From: an uncultured Fretibacterium sp. | GTDB lineage: Bacteria > Synergistota > Synergistia > Synergistales > Aminobacteriaceae | Direction: 5' to 3' | Length of the DNA: 64,000 bases | Assembly (NCBI GenBank): GCA_937900285.1 | Contig: CALCEM010000051.1 | Span: 1 to 64,000 of the forward strand | Part shown: positions 7,407-16,644 of the stretch, one piece after another | How the letters are laid out: each line of letters begins with the position of its first letter | How positions within the stretch are numbered: position 1 is the first letter of the stretch | Program-made: the position numbers and the translations under genes | Notes under the pieces: generated by a model | The model's input: the letters and a program-made list of their open reading frames with translations, nothing else | What the model was told of the DNA's origin: nothing | Database searches by the model: none

Positions 7407-8705
7407 TTAGATTATTTCGCCGAATAAATCATTTTCGGAACTGTCTAAAATTTTTACGCTCGCAATATCTCCCAAATTAATTTTTTTATTCTCCGGGTTA
7501 TTCGCGCAGATCATTCCGTCAACTTCCGGCGCATCACGGTATGAACGCCCCCAAATTTCTCCGGCTTCCTTGTCAATGTCCTCAACTAAAATTTTTAACT
7601 CGCGGTTTATAAATAATTCGTTACGCCCGCTTGAAATTTCTGCTTGAACTCCCATTAATTTATTACATCTAAATTCTGCAACGTCATTATTAATTTGATC
7701 TTTAAATGATGCTGCTCTCGTTCCTTCTTCCGGCGAATATACAAAAGCTCCGAGCCTGTCAAATTCTATTTCGCTTATAAAATCGATCAGAGCATTAAAT
7801 TTATTTTCGTCTTCACCCGGAAAACCTGTCATTAAAGTTGTACGCAGCGCAAATAATTCATCGCATTCACGAATATATTTAAAAATTTTTATTAAGTCAT
7901 TATTATTTTTTAATGGCCGGTTCATGCGCGCTAAAATTTCCGGGTCGCAATGTTGTACGGGAATATCCAAATAATGCAGAACTTTTTTATTTTCGAGCAA
8001 AAAATTTATTAATTCCTCGTTGACGCGTTCGGGGTGTAAATATAATAATCTCAGTTTTACATTTTCCGGAATTTCAGAACTTAAAGCGCTGATTAATTTT
8101 TTTAAATTCGTCCCGTCGTTAAAATCCTGGCCGTACACCGTTAAATCTTGACCGACCAGACATAATTCACGCGCTCCGGCTGAACATAACATTTGAGCTT
8201 CAGAAATTAATTTTTTTATTGGGGTGCTTCGTAATTTCCCGCGTATTAACGGTATCGCACAATATGAACATAAAGTATTACAGCCTTCAGAAATTTTTAA
8301 ATATCTGGTCCAAAAATTTTTATCGAGAGCATTAAACGAACGTTCGCAATTTAAAATAATTTTATTGTCGAGAAATTTTATAATTTTGTCCCATTCTTCG
8401 GAACGCGCAAATAAATCCGCTGTTGGGAATTCCTGTTTTAATTCTTTTTCATAGCGATTAACGAGACAACCGGCGACTATAAATTTTTTTATTATTCCGT
8501 CTGCTTTAAGCTGTTCGAGGTCTAAAATTGCGTTAATATTTTCCTTTACGGCATCCTGAATAAAACCGCAAGTATTTATTATTCCGACATCACAGCTCGA
8601 AGGCTCATCAAAAATTTCATGGCCTAATAATTTTAATTGTCCCGTTAAATATTCGCTATCAACGGTATTTTTTGCGCACCCCATACTGACAAAAAATATT
8701 TTCAA
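7407..8705 (-). CDS. rimO: Ribosomal protein S12 methylthiotransferase RimO
   Basis: RimO is a radical-SAM enzyme that methylthiolates an aspartate of ribosomal protein S12. It has three domains: an N-terminal UPF0004 domain with three cysteines (SMGCAKN, INTCGF, AGCLVNR), a radical-SAM domain with the CNTLCSYC cluster motif near residue 143, and a C-terminal TRAM domain. The 432 residues match the usual length. The PVQHCD and SPEEGTRA motifs favour RimO over MiaB. The start is a TTG at 8705; a CGGAG Shine-Dalgarno lies in the last codons of the upstream Mrr-like gene, so the two are probably translated together. Confidence 0.93.
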   Translation of the reverse strand: MKIFFVSMGCAKNTVDSEYLTGQLKLLGHEIFDEPSSCDVGIINTCGFIQDAVKENINAILDLEQLKADGIIKKFIVAGCLVNRYEKELKQEFPTADLFARSEEWDKIIKFLDNKIILNCERSFNALDKNFWTRYLKISEGCNTLCSYCAIPLIRGKLRSTPIKKLISEAQMLCSAGARELCLVGQDLTVYGQDFNDGTNLKKLISALSSEIPENVKLRLLYLHPERVNEELINFLLENKKVLHYLDIPVQHCDPEILARMNRPLKNNNDLIKIFKYIRECDELFALRTTLMTGFPGEDENKFNALIDFISEIEFDRLGAFVYSPEEGTRAASFKDQINNDVAEFRCNKLMGVQAEISSGRNELFINRELKILVEDIDKEAGEIWGRSYRDAPEVDGMICANNPENKKINLGDIASVKILDSSENDLFGEII

Positions 8706-8711
8706 GTTGAA

Positions 8712-9731
8712 TTATTCTCCGTATTCTTTCAGCGCATCCAAGTCAATAGCTTTAACTTCAATAACTTGCTCGACCATCACGCAGAAATTATTTGAGAGCA
8801 TTAAACCGGATAATTTTTTCCCGTCGAGCGTCATTAAATGTTCTTGTTTGGCTAAAGCTTCGGCTTCCGGTGAAAATTCTGCGGTCGTAGCGTAAAGACC
8901 TTTGCCGCCTTTTTCTGCGATAATTTCTAAAAATTCGTTTATGTCGGATTTCTCAATTATTTTGCTCGGTGAAGATTTCCAGGCTTGAATATATATCGGG
9001 CTTAAACCTTTTTTATCTTCCAAAATTATCCCGTGAATTAAATTATTATCTGATTTATCGGCGTTATATTTTGCTGTTCTGAAAGCTTGATAACCCATTT
9101 TAGATAATAAATCTATAACGAGCTGGGCAAATTTATCCTGATTTAATCCGGCGATTTTATTTAAAATATTTTCGGCCAATGAGTCATTTAATTTATTTAC
9201 GGCATCGTTTAAAGCATCAGACGGAGAATTATTATTTTCATTTTCATTTTGATTTACAGCGCTTTCAATTTCTTCCATTTGAGTATTTTCCTCCTTTAAA
9301 ATTTCGGGTTCCGGTTCTGGTTCTGGCTCTGAATTTAATGCAGGCTCCGGGACTGGTTCGGGTTCGGGGTCGGGTTCTGGTTCTGGTTCCGGCTCAAAAT
9401 CCATGCTGATTAAATCATTATCCAATTTCAACGAGTAAGCTTCATCAATAACAGCAGGATCATCCCGTAAAACTCTTTGTCCCTTCGGCGTAATAATAAA
9501 CGTTGCAGAAGCCAAATTATTTAACATGCTGTAACGCTTTAAAATGTTCCGGGCGTTTTTAATTTGCGTCCAAAATCTGTCCTTTTCATCTTGAGTAAAA
9601 TTATTTGCTTCAATATCAAGACTGCGCGAAATATCATTAATTAAAACTTCGCTACTAAATTCATGCGGTTGACCGTCACTATAAGATTCAAGTAACGGCT
9701 TTAAAATTTCATTGACTGAAGGTACAGGCAT
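8712..9731 (-). CDS. Mrr-like restriction endonuclease homologue with lost active site
   Basis: The 339-residue protein has the layout of Mrr: an N-terminal winged-helix domain (about residues 1-100, MPVPSVNEILKPLL), a linker of Glu-Pro repeats (about residues 113-145), and a C-terminal Mrr_cat nuclease-fold domain (about residues 195-335). Mrr enzymes are type IV nucleases that cut modified DNA. Here the motif usually written GDGGIDG reads SDNNLIHG, so the catalytic Asp is His. The usual QAK reads QAW. The conserved Glu of FExLV is lost (FAQLV). The fold is clear but hydrolysis is unlikely, so a DNA-binding or regulatory role is possible. It sits in a housekeeping cluster, not in a defence island. 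Confidence 0.75.
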   Translation of the reverse strand: MPVPSVNEILKPLLESYSDGQPHEFSSEVLINDISRSLDIEANNFTQDEKDRFWTQIKNARNILKRYSMLNNLASATFIITPKGQRVLRDDPAVIDEAYSLKLDNDLISMDFEPEPEPEPDPEPEPVPEPALNSEPEPEPEPEILKEENTQMEEIESAVNQNENENNNSPSDALNDAVNKLNDSLAENILNKIAGLNQDKFAQLVIDLLSKMGYQAFRTAKYNADKSDNNLIHGIILEDKKGLSPIYIQAWKSSPSKIIEKSDINEFLEIIAEKGGKGLYATTAEFSPEAEALAKQEHLMTLDGKKLSGLMLSNNFCVMVEQVIEVKAIDLDALKEYGE

Positions 9732-9751
9732 TTTATTTAAAATTCACCTCG

Positions 9752-11173
9752 TTATAATTCTCTTTTCCACTTAGTGCCCTGCGGAGTGTCTTCGAGTATT
9801 ATTCCCATAGATTTTAATTTGTCGCGAATTTCATCGGAGCGTTTAAAATCTTTATTTTTTCGTGCTGTGCTGCGTTCTGAAATTAAATTTTCAACTTCGG
9901 AGCTTAGATCATTATTATTTTCATCATCGCCCAATAATCCAAATATTTCATCATAAAATTTTAATTCGCGTTCTGCACTCGTAAAAAATTCATCGGGTAA
10001 AATTCCATAATTATTCATTTCAGAATTAATCAAGTGAACGAGATCAAAAAATATTCCCATTCCTGCAGCGGTATTAAAATCATCGTTCAAAGCGTCATGA
10101 AATTTTTTATTTAATTCTTTTAATTCCTCGTTAAATTTTTCGCTTTTAAATTCGTTGTTATTTCCTTTACGTGTATTTTTTGCGAAATCCAAATTACTTT
10201 TACAATTTCTCAACCTCGTTAAACCTGCTTCGGCCTGCTCTAATGCTTCCGGCGTGAAATTCAGGGGGCTTCTATAATGCGCACTCAGCATAAAAAATCT
10301 TATAGCGGTCGGGTTATATTTTTCGATAGCTGCGCGAGCCGTCATAAAATTTCCGAGTGATTTCGACATTTTTTCATTATCGATCAACAAAAACCCGTTA
10401 TGAAGCCAAAATCTTACGAACGGTAAATTATTCCCTGAAGCTGCTTCGCTTTGAGCTGCTTCGTTTTCGTGGTGGGGAAAAATTAAATCGACTCCGCCCG
10501 AATGAATGTCAATATTTTCGCCGAGATATTTCGATGACATTGCCGAGCATTCGATGTGCCAACCTGGCCGGCCTTTACCCCAAGGACTTTGCCACGAAGG
10601 TTCGCCGGGCTTTTCGTTTTTCCATAGGGCGAAATCCAGCGGATCTTTTTTATTTTCTCCTGGTTCAACGCGTGCGCCTGCTTCTAAATCTTCGAGATTT
10701 TGTTTACATAAACTTCCATATTTCGGCCAGCTCTTTACATCAAAATAAACATCTCCATTTGAAATATATGCGTGACCATTTTTTATAATTTTCTCGATCG
10801 TGTTAATAATTTCGTTTATATGTTCGGTAGCGCGTGGAGCAAAATCAGGCGGATTAATTCCGAGAGCTTTAGCGTCTTTGTTATATTCAGTTATAAATTT
10901 TTCTGCCAGTTCTGCGACCGTAATATTTTCCTGATGGGCGCGGTGTATCATTTTGTCATCGATGTCCGTAAAATTTTGAACGAACGTAACTTTATAGCCC
11001 AAATGTTTCAGCCAGCGTCTCAAAACATCAAAAACTATAAACGGCCTCGCATTTCCAACGTGAAAATAATCGTAAACCGTCGGACCGCACGAATAAAACG
11101 AAACTTCACCGGGCTTAATAGGTTTAAATTCTTCCTTTTTGCGGGTTAAGTCGTTGTATAAATACAGGCTCAA
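9752..11173 (-). CDS. cysS: Cysteinyl-tRNA synthetase
   Basis: CysS charges tRNA-Cys with cysteine. It is a class I synthetase with the zinc ligand Cys at FYSCGPTVYD, the HIGH-like HVGNARPF, and the KMSKSLGNF signature loop near residue 265. WHIECSAMS and HHENE provide zinc-binding residues. The C-terminal DALR-like helical domain is intact. A longer reading from TTG 11191 is possible, but GGGGAG inside that extension is well placed as the Shine-Dalgarno for the TTG at 11173, giving 473 residues that begin MSLYLYNDL. The downstream Mrr-like gene starts 21 bases later. Confidence 0.95.
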   Translation of the reverse strand: MSLYLYNDLTRKKEEFKPIKPGEVSFYSCGPTVYDYFHVGNARPFIVFDVLRRWLKHLGYKVTFVQNFTDIDDKMIHRAHQENITVAELAEKFITEYNKDAKALGINPPDFAPRATEHINEIINTIEKIIKNGHAYISNGDVYFDVKSWPKYGSLCKQNLEDLEAGARVEPGENKKDPLDFALWKNEKPGEPSWQSPWGKGRPGWHIECSAMSSKYLGENIDIHSGGVDLIFPHHENEAAQSEAASGNNLPFVRFWLHNGFLLIDNEKMSKSLGNFMTARAAIEKYNPTAIRFFMLSAHYRSPLNFTPEALEQAEAGLTRLRNCKSNLDFAKNTRKGNNNEFKSEKFNEELKELNKKFHDALNDDFNTAAGMGIFFDLVHLINSEMNNYGILPDEFFTSAERELKFYDEIFGLLGDDENNNDLSSEVENLISERSTARKNKDFKRSDEIRDKLKSMGIILEDTPQGTKWKREL

Positions 11174-11325
11174 AATTTTTTCACTCCCCAATAAAATAAA
11201 TTTATCTGCAACATTGAAAAATATATCACACCGCCCTAATGAATAAATGAAAATAAATTAATGTATAATTCAAAAATTAATTTTAAATTGTTATTTTTAT
11301 TTTCATGCATGGAGGTAAATTATTT

Positions 11326-13164
11326 ATGCGCAATAAATTTTTTCTGGCGATATTAATTTTTACTTTAATTTTAAATATTTCTTTGCCAGTTTATGCGGCT
11401 CCTTCGATTAATACAAACGGTGATCCCCATGTTGGAGCGCAGACGGTTTTATCAGTGAGTGAAATTCCTGCTGGAGGTTCTGCAGAATGGTCAATTACTC
11501 CGACTGGTTTAAATCCCGCTAGATTTTCTTTGAGAGCTGGCGGACGTGAATGCAGTTTTATACCGCTTGACACGAAGCCGATAAATGTTTCAGCGATAAT
11601 TTACGACAGATCGGGAAATGTTTTAAATGATCTTGAATACATTGTGAAGCCGGCAGAATTTAAAATAAAAATTTCCGTTGAAAATAATGATCCTGTTGTG
11701 TTATGGGATTCTGTTAAGCGTTCAAACAGAGTGCTGGACAAAAATATTTTAATGGCGAAACATCCTATTAAATTGCGTGCTGAATTAGTTCCGGGTTTTG
11801 ACAGCGAACATAATTTTAAATGGACGGCTGATCCTGCAACAGGAATAACGAGCGCTGAAAATGATATTATTTCGATTACCAGAAATGAGACAGGCGAGAG
11901 TGAAATTTATGTAACTGCTTTTAATTCGACCGGCACAAAATTAGGAACAGGAAGCAGCACAATAAAAATTACGTTACCTTTACAAACTTTTGAAGCATCA
12001 AACCGTGAGCGTGAAGCTTATAACTCGTGGACTAAAGCTCAAGAATTATGGAACGCAAAAAATTATGCTGAAGCTGTAAAACTTGCGACTAACGCAACAA
12101 AATTAAGTCCGCGCGACGAAGAAATTAACAACGGATTTAAATTGATGTCGACGAACTTTAACAGATTTACGCGAGCTACAAAACTGCGTCAGGAAGCAAA
12201 AGAACAAGATTCAAAAGGATTACTCGATGAGGCGTTAAAAAATTTGCGTTCTGCTCAAATTATTTGGCCGGTTGATGACGGTGAAGAAAATATCAGCATT
12301 GCAGAAAAAAAAGTTGATGACCGTAGAATTTTATTACAAAAAGCGGAATGGTTACGCGATAAAGGTGCGGCTTATGATAAAGAGAGCATGTTTGAAGATG
12401 CTTTAGAATGTTATGCGCAGAGTGTTGCTTTAGTTCCGTCTGATGCTATAACAGATCGAATGAACAGAATACGCGCACGACTTGTAAAAATTTCTGACGC
12501 TGATAAATATGCAGGTGAAGGCATAACCCTCGAACGCGAAGGAAAATTACAGGAAGCGCTTGAACATTATGGCGCGAGTTTAGTGAGCAATCCTGACGCT
12601 GGATTGAGGGCGCATATTGAAGAATTACAGAGCGTAATAAAACGCCGTGAAGATCAATCCAGAATTTTATATCGCGAGGGCATGGAATTTCAGCGCAGGG
12701 GAAATAATACGGAAGCTTTAAAACGTTATCGCGAGAGTTTAAATTTATGGGAGACGGAAAATGCAGTAAGGCGCGCTAATGATTTGGGCAAAAATATAAA
12801 ACTGGGTTCAGATGTAGTATTAAGAAGCCCGGAAGATTTTGGGATCGGAACTAAAAACGATGCTGTGAAAATTGTTCAGGAAGCTGATAAATTATACTCT
12901 GAAAATAAAATCTCGGAGGCCATAGCGTTATATAAAAAAGCTCAATCAATTTCGCCGTCAAAAGATGTTAAAGAGTGGCTCGACCAGCTTGAAAAGAATG
13001 TCGCTGAGAATGAAGCAGTAAACTCAGCCAACGAAATAATAAAGCAGGCAAATAATTTATACAGGAACGGCAAATTAAAAGAGGCTATAGAATTATATAA
13101 AAAGAGTTTGGAAATACATCGCGATTCCAGAATTGAAGAATTTATAAAGGCCAACAGCAAATAA
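11326..13164 (+). CDS. Exported TPR-repeat protein
   Basis: The protein (612 residues from ATG 11326) has a signal peptide (FFLAILIFTLILNISLPVYA, cut near residue 25). An N-terminal beta-rich region of about 200 residues follows, of Ig-like appearance. From about residue 220 onward there are at least six tetratricopeptide-type repeats of the pattern AxxLWxxxxYxEAVKLAxxAxxLxP, with EALEHYGASL, EALKRYRESL, EAIALYKKAQ and EAIELYKKSL. Such proteins act as scaffolds for envelope complexes; no enzyme motif is seen. The GGAGG at 11311 sits 10 bases before ATG 11326, so the ATG at 11305 is not the start. A terminator follows. Confidence 0.75.
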   Translation: MRNKFFLAILIFTLILNISLPVYAAPSINTNGDPHVGAQTVLSVSEIPAGGSAEWSITPTGLNPARFSLRAGGRECSFIPLDTKPINVSAIIYDRSGNVLNDLEYIVKPAEFKIKISVENNDPVVLWDSVKRSNRVLDKNILMAKHPIKLRAELVPGFDSEHNFKWTADPATGITSAENDIISITRNETGESEIYVTAFNSTGTKLGTGSSTIKITLPLQTFEASNREREAYNSWTKAQELWNAKNYAEAVKLATNATKLSPRDEEINNGFKLMSTNFNRFTRATKLRQEAKEQDSKGLLDEALKNLRSAQIIWPVDDGEENISIAEKKVDDRRILLQKAEWLRDKGAAYDKESMFEDALECYAQSVALVPSDAITDRMNRIRARLVKISDADKYAGEGITLEREGKLQEALEHYGASLVSNPDAGLRAHIEELQSVIKRREDQSRILYREGMEFQRRGNNTEALKRYRESLNLWETENAVRRANDLGKNIKLGSDVVLRSPEDFGIGTKNDAVKIVQEADKLYSENKISEAIALYKKAQSISPSKDVKEWLDQLEKNVAENEAVNSANEIIKQANNLYRNGKLKEAIELYKKSLEIHRDSRIEEFIKANSK

Positions 13165-13192
13165 ATTTAACGATAAAAAATAATAAAATTTT

Positions 13193-13228
13193 TCTCCTCA
13201 TCATCTTAAATGGCGGGGAGATTTTTTT
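13193..13228 (+). terminator. Rho-independent terminator after the TPR gene
   Basis: TCTCCTC (13193-13199) pairs with GGGGAGA (13215-13221), with one G-U pair, across a 15-base loop. Seven T follow at 13222-13228. Confidence 0.75.
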
Positions 13229-13283
13229 ATGCCGTATAATTTCAAGTTGCAAATAATTTTTTTTGAAGGAGTGTCATTTTAAT

Positions 13284-15308
13284 TTGAACAAAGTAATTTT
13301 ATTTTTAGCGTTGTTTTTATTAATTTCAACCCGCCGCGCTTATGCTGAAGCGGAATATATTTGGGTTAATTCGAATTTGGACGGAAGAATTAATAATTTA
13401 AAAGTTCCGGATTTAAAACAAGATTTTTATTTGTCGCAAAATTATAACTGGCTCAAAGATTCAAAATTACAGCCCGGACATTCCAGAAACAGCGCATTTG
13501 ATGAATTAAATGATCAGGTCATGAAAAATTTAATCGGACTTGCCTCAAATAAAAATAATAATTTAACCGGACATGATGCAGACCTCGTTAAAAATTTATA
13601 TTCGCTCTGGTTAAACTGGGATTTAAGAAACTCCGAAGGAATGGACCAAATTGACAGATATATTAATTTAATCGAGAACATAAAAAACATTGACGAATTA
13701 AATAGTTATTTTAAGAGCAAAGAATGTTTATATCACGGTAATTTTATTTTTGATGTTTCGCTCGGCCATGACAATAAAGATTCTTCAAGCTACAACGTCG
13801 AAATTATTTCAACAAGTTTAATGCTCGGAGATTCAGCGGAATATAAAAATTTAACTGAAAACGGTAAACGTGAAAAAATATTTCGTGAAGCAATTGGATC
13901 ATATATGCTCAGGAGGTTGGGATATTCGGAGGATGAGGCAAATAAAATTTTAAATGCCAGCTTTGAATTTGAGAAAAGTATTTCAGATTATATGATGAGT
14001 CATGAAAAATTAAATTCTCCTGAAGCCGTTGAAAAATTATATAATCCCGTTAATATGAATGATATAAAAATTAATTCAAAAAATTTCCCATTGGCTGAAA
14101 TATTACAGGCTCATAAAATAAATTCAAAACTTACAAATTTGCAGGAACCCGAATGGCTTAAAGGTCTGAACAAAATTTATAATAATGACAATCTCGAAAA
14201 TATTAAAGCTTATTTAATTCGTAAAACTGCGTCAGAATATATTACGTTAATTGATGAACCTGCTTTCAGAGAATATCAAAGACTGTTACAGGAGCGCAAC
14301 GGGATCAATAATTCAAGGCCGGACGAAGAATTAGCAATTGAATTTTTACGCAAAAATATTCCCGTGCCACTTTCAAAATTATATGTGAAAAAATTTGTAA
14401 GCGAAAAAACTAAACACGAAATTGAAAATATTATTAATCAAGCTATAAATTATTATCGCAGTATGTTAGCTTCAATTAACTGGCTCTCAGATGAAACAAA
14501 AAATAAAGCAGTCGAAAAATTAAACGCATTGACCCCACGTGCAGCTTACCCGGATAAATGGAAAGATTACACGGATTTAAAAATTAATTCGATTGAAAAT
14601 AACGAGACTTTATTAAAGGCACACGACAAAATTAAATTATTCAAATTAAAATTATTTTATTCGCGCCTAAATACAAAGGTCGATAAAGAATTATGGATCG
14701 ATGATGTTACGCAGGTTAATGCATATTATTCGCCGTCGAAAAATGAAATTATGATAATCGCTGGAATTTTAGGCGGAGTGTTTTACAATCCCGAAATGTC
14801 TCAAGAGGAAAAATTAGGACGAATCGGAGCGGTTATCGGTCATGAAATTTCTCACGCATTCGACACTATAGGAGCACAGTTCGACAAAAATGGAAATATG
14901 CTCAAATGGTGGAGCGATGAAGATTACAAGGCGTTTAAATTGCGTGCTGATAAATTAATAAATTACATGTCGGGTTTTAAAGTTACACCAGAAGGCGAAA
15001 ATTATAACGGCAGTTTAGTACAGTTTGAAACAATTGCTGACATGGCCGGAGTTAAATGCATGCTGGGAATTGCGAATAATTATAAAAATTTTGATTACGA
15101 TAAATTTTTTAAATCATATGCCGAAATTTGGAAATTAAAACAGACTCGCGAGAGATTGGATTTTGTTTTAAAAATTGATGTTCATGCGCTGCCGTATTTG
15201 AGAGTAAATGCGGTTTTGCAGCAATATGAAAAATTTCATCAGACTTACGGCATTAAAAACGGTGATAAAATGTATTTAACGCCGGAAGACCGCGTAAATG
15301 TTTGGTAA
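13284..15308 (+). CDS. M13-family zinc metallopeptidase (neprilysin/PepO-like), exported
   Basis: M13 peptidases are zinc endopeptidases that cleave small peptides. The zinc site VIGHEISHAFD (HEXXH) lies near residue 530, and the third ligand region ETIADMAG follows about 60 residues later. The substrate-binding NAYYSP precedes it. The C-terminus ends in VW, as is common in the family. About 674 residues is typical. A signal peptide (VILFLALFLLISTRRAYA) directs export to the periplasm. The start chosen is TTG 13284, about 12 bases after AAGGAG; an earlier TTG at 13263 would add a poor extension containing the Shine-Dalgarno. The next gene begins 26 bases downstream. Confidence 0.9.
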   Translation: MNKVILFLALFLLISTRRAYAEAEYIWVNSNLDGRINNLKVPDLKQDFYLSQNYNWLKDSKLQPGHSRNSAFDELNDQVMKNLIGLASNKNNNLTGHDADLVKNLYSLWLNWDLRNSEGMDQIDRYINLIENIKNIDELNSYFKSKECLYHGNFIFDVSLGHDNKDSSSYNVEIISTSLMLGDSAEYKNLTENGKREKIFREAIGSYMLRRLGYSEDEANKILNASFEFEKSISDYMMSHEKLNSPEAVEKLYNPVNMNDIKINSKNFPLAEILQAHKINSKLTNLQEPEWLKGLNKIYNNDNLENIKAYLIRKTASEYITLIDEPAFREYQRLLQERNGINNSRPDEELAIEFLRKNIPVPLSKLYVKKFVSEKTKHEIENIINQAINYYRSMLASINWLSDETKNKAVEKLNALTPRAAYPDKWKDYTDLKINSIENNETLLKAHDKIKLFKLKLFYSRLNTKVDKELWIDDVTQVNAYYSPSKNEIMIIAGILGGVFYNPEMSQEEKLGRIGAVIGHEISHAFDTIGAQFDKNGNMLKWWSDEDYKAFKLRADKLINYMSGFKVTPEGENYNGSLVQFETIADMAGVKCMLGIANNYKNFDYDKFFKSYAEIWKLKQTRERLDFVLKIDVHALPYLRVNAVLQQYEKFHQTYGIKNGDKMYLTPEDRVNVW

Positions 15309-15334
15309 GTTTAGTGGAGGGAGATTTTATTTTT

Positions 15335-15991
15335 ATGCTTAAGTTATTAATATTAATATTTGCGCTTGCGATGCCTGCCTATGCAGAAAAAAATTTTAAC
15401 GTTGCAGATTTAAACGCTTCAAATAACACTGATCAATTAATAATAATCAGCGTTGGGGAAAATAACGAAACAAAATTATTTATGTACGAAAAAAATAATG
15501 CTGATTGGATTAAAATTCTTGAGAGTGTTGCATATATCGGCAAAAAAGGACTTGGGAAAACTCGCGAAGGAGATTTAAAAACACCGGTCGGAATATTTGA
15601 ATTTAATAAAGCCTTCGGAATAAAAGATGATCCAGGCTGTAAGGCGTTTGAATATGTAAAAGTTGATGATTCACATTACTGGGTCGGGGATTCCGAATCC
15701 GAATTTTATAATAAATTTGTCTCAACCAGCGACGTGAAAAATTTTAATAAAGATGACAGCGAACATATAACCGATTACAAGCCGGCATATAATTACGCTT
15801 TGAACATAAATTATAATTCCGAATGTGTACCGGGAAAGGGTTCAGCGATATTTCTGCATTGTAAAACAAAAAATAATTTTACTGGCGGATGCGTTTCAGT
15901 TCCTGAAGATGTCATGAAAAAAATTATTATGAGCGTAAAAGCTGATTGCAAAATAATAATTGATTATGATAAAAATATCCCGGAATATTAA
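15335..15991 (+). CDS. Exported L,D-transpeptidase-like (YkuD-type) protein
   Basis: From ATG 15335 the protein has 218 residues, with a signal peptide MLKLLILIFALAMPAYA. The body resembles the YkuD/ErfK superfamily, in which a cysteine enzyme cross-links or modifies peptidoglycan. The TPVGIFEF motif lies near residue 85. The HCKTKNNFTGGCVSVP segment near residue 175 supplies the catalytic His and Cys (usual pattern HGT...S.GCIR/S). The sequence is divergent, so the exact reaction is open. GGAGGGAG at 15316-15323 sits 11 bases before this ATG; the earlier GTG-like reading at 15302 overlaps the M13 gene and lacks a signal. Terminator follows. Confidence 0.72.
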   Translation: MLKLLILIFALAMPAYAEKNFNVADLNASNNTDQLIIISVGENNETKLFMYEKNNADWIKILESVAYIGKKGLGKTREGDLKTPVGIFEFNKAFGIKDDPGCKAFEYVKVDDSHYWVGDSESEFYNKFVSTSDVKNFNKDDSEHITDYKPAYNYALNINYNSECVPGKGSAIFLHCKTKNNFTGGCVSVPEDVMKKIIMSVKADCKIIIDYDKNIPEY

Positions 15992-16027
15992 ATATTAAAT
16001 ATTAAATCTGAAAATAAAAATTATTTT

Positions 16028-16066
16028 GGGGCTGGAGTTTTTTATTTCCGGTCTCAAATTTTTTTT
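16028..16066 (+). terminator. Rho-independent terminator after the L,D-transpeptidase-like gene
   Basis: GGGGCTGGA (16028-16036) pairs with TCCGGTCTC (16047-16055) using three G-U pairs. A T8 run follows at 16059-16066. Confidence 0.7.
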
Positions 16067-16092
16067 ATGAAGTAATTCGTATTAATTTAATC

Positions 16093-16121
16093 TTGATAAT
16101 TTTAGTTGCATATGATATTTT
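16093..16121 (+). promoter_or_regulatory. Candidate sigma70-type promoter of the isc operon
   Basis: TTGATA (16093-16098) and TATTTT (16116-16121) are separated by 17 bases, 34 bases before the iscR start. Its position just ahead of iscR makes self-control by the IscR-like product likely, but no clear operator is seen. Confidence 0.45.
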
Positions 16122-16154
16122 TTTGCGCGCTTGAAAAATTTAAGGGGGCGTATT

Positions 16155-16640
16155 TTGAAACTATCAACTATAACCAGATATGGATTAAGTGCATTAAGTG
16201 ATTTATGTGCGCATTATAAAAACGATCCTGTTTCGGTTAATGATATTGCGATGAGGCAGAAAATTCCCGTGAATTATCTTGAGCGTTTATTCTCGAATTT
16301 GCGTAAAGCAGAAATTTTAATCAGCGTTCGAGGTGCTCAAGGCGGTTATAAATTAGCGCGTCCGGCAGATAAAATTACAATTTCTGAAATTATGAGAGCT
16401 TTAGGAGAGCCTGTAATATTTGGAAATTGTCAAACTGAGAACGGTTGTGAAAATGCGAATTTATGCCCGGCGTTTGATTTATGGAAGCGTGTAAAAAATT
16501 CTGTCGATGAAATTTTGAATAATACAACGCTTGCAGATTTAGTAAACAGAAAATTTGAATTGATAAACGAAAATATAAACGATCCCGAAAGAAATTTAAT
16601 CAGGGAAAAAGCATTAAAAAAATTTGAGGAGGGTAAATAA
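16155..16640 (+). CDS. iscR: Rrf2-family regulator, IscR-like
   Basis: This Rrf2 winged-helix regulator has 161 residues from TTG 16155, which has an AAGGGGG Shine-Dalgarno six bases upstream; the earlier in-frame TTG at 16131 has none. The helix-turn-helix lies at about residues 10-60 (LSTITRYGLSALSDL, VNDIAMRQKIPVNYLERL). Residues near 92-104 read NCQTENGCENANLC. Three Cys with CX5CX5C spacing match the [2Fe-2S] ligands C92, C98 and C104 of E. coli IscR. The gene heads iscS-iscU, which supports a role in sensing Fe-S status and controlling this operon. Confidence 0.88.
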   Translation: MKLSTITRYGLSALSDLCAHYKNDPVSVNDIAMRQKIPVNYLERLFSNLRKAEILISVRGAQGGYKLARPADKITISEIMRALGEPVIFGNCQTENGCENANLCPAFDLWKRVKNSVDEILNNTTLADLVNRKFELINENINDPERNLIREKALKKFEEGK

Positions 16641-16644
16641 TAAA

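Noticed and set aside
9300..9400. Hexamer repeats (GGTTCT-like) in the Mrr-like gene considered as a switching tract.
   Set aside because: The unit is six bases and encodes a Glu-Pro linker; length change keeps the frame, so it is a protein linker repeat and not an on/off switch.
10357..10788. A 143-codon plus-strand ORF inside cysS, and similar long shadow ORFs inside purN, gspM, trkH, nusB/asp23 and pheT.
   Set aside because: Each lies opposite or out of frame with a well-recognised conserved gene, lacks a ribosome-binding site and shows no family motif.
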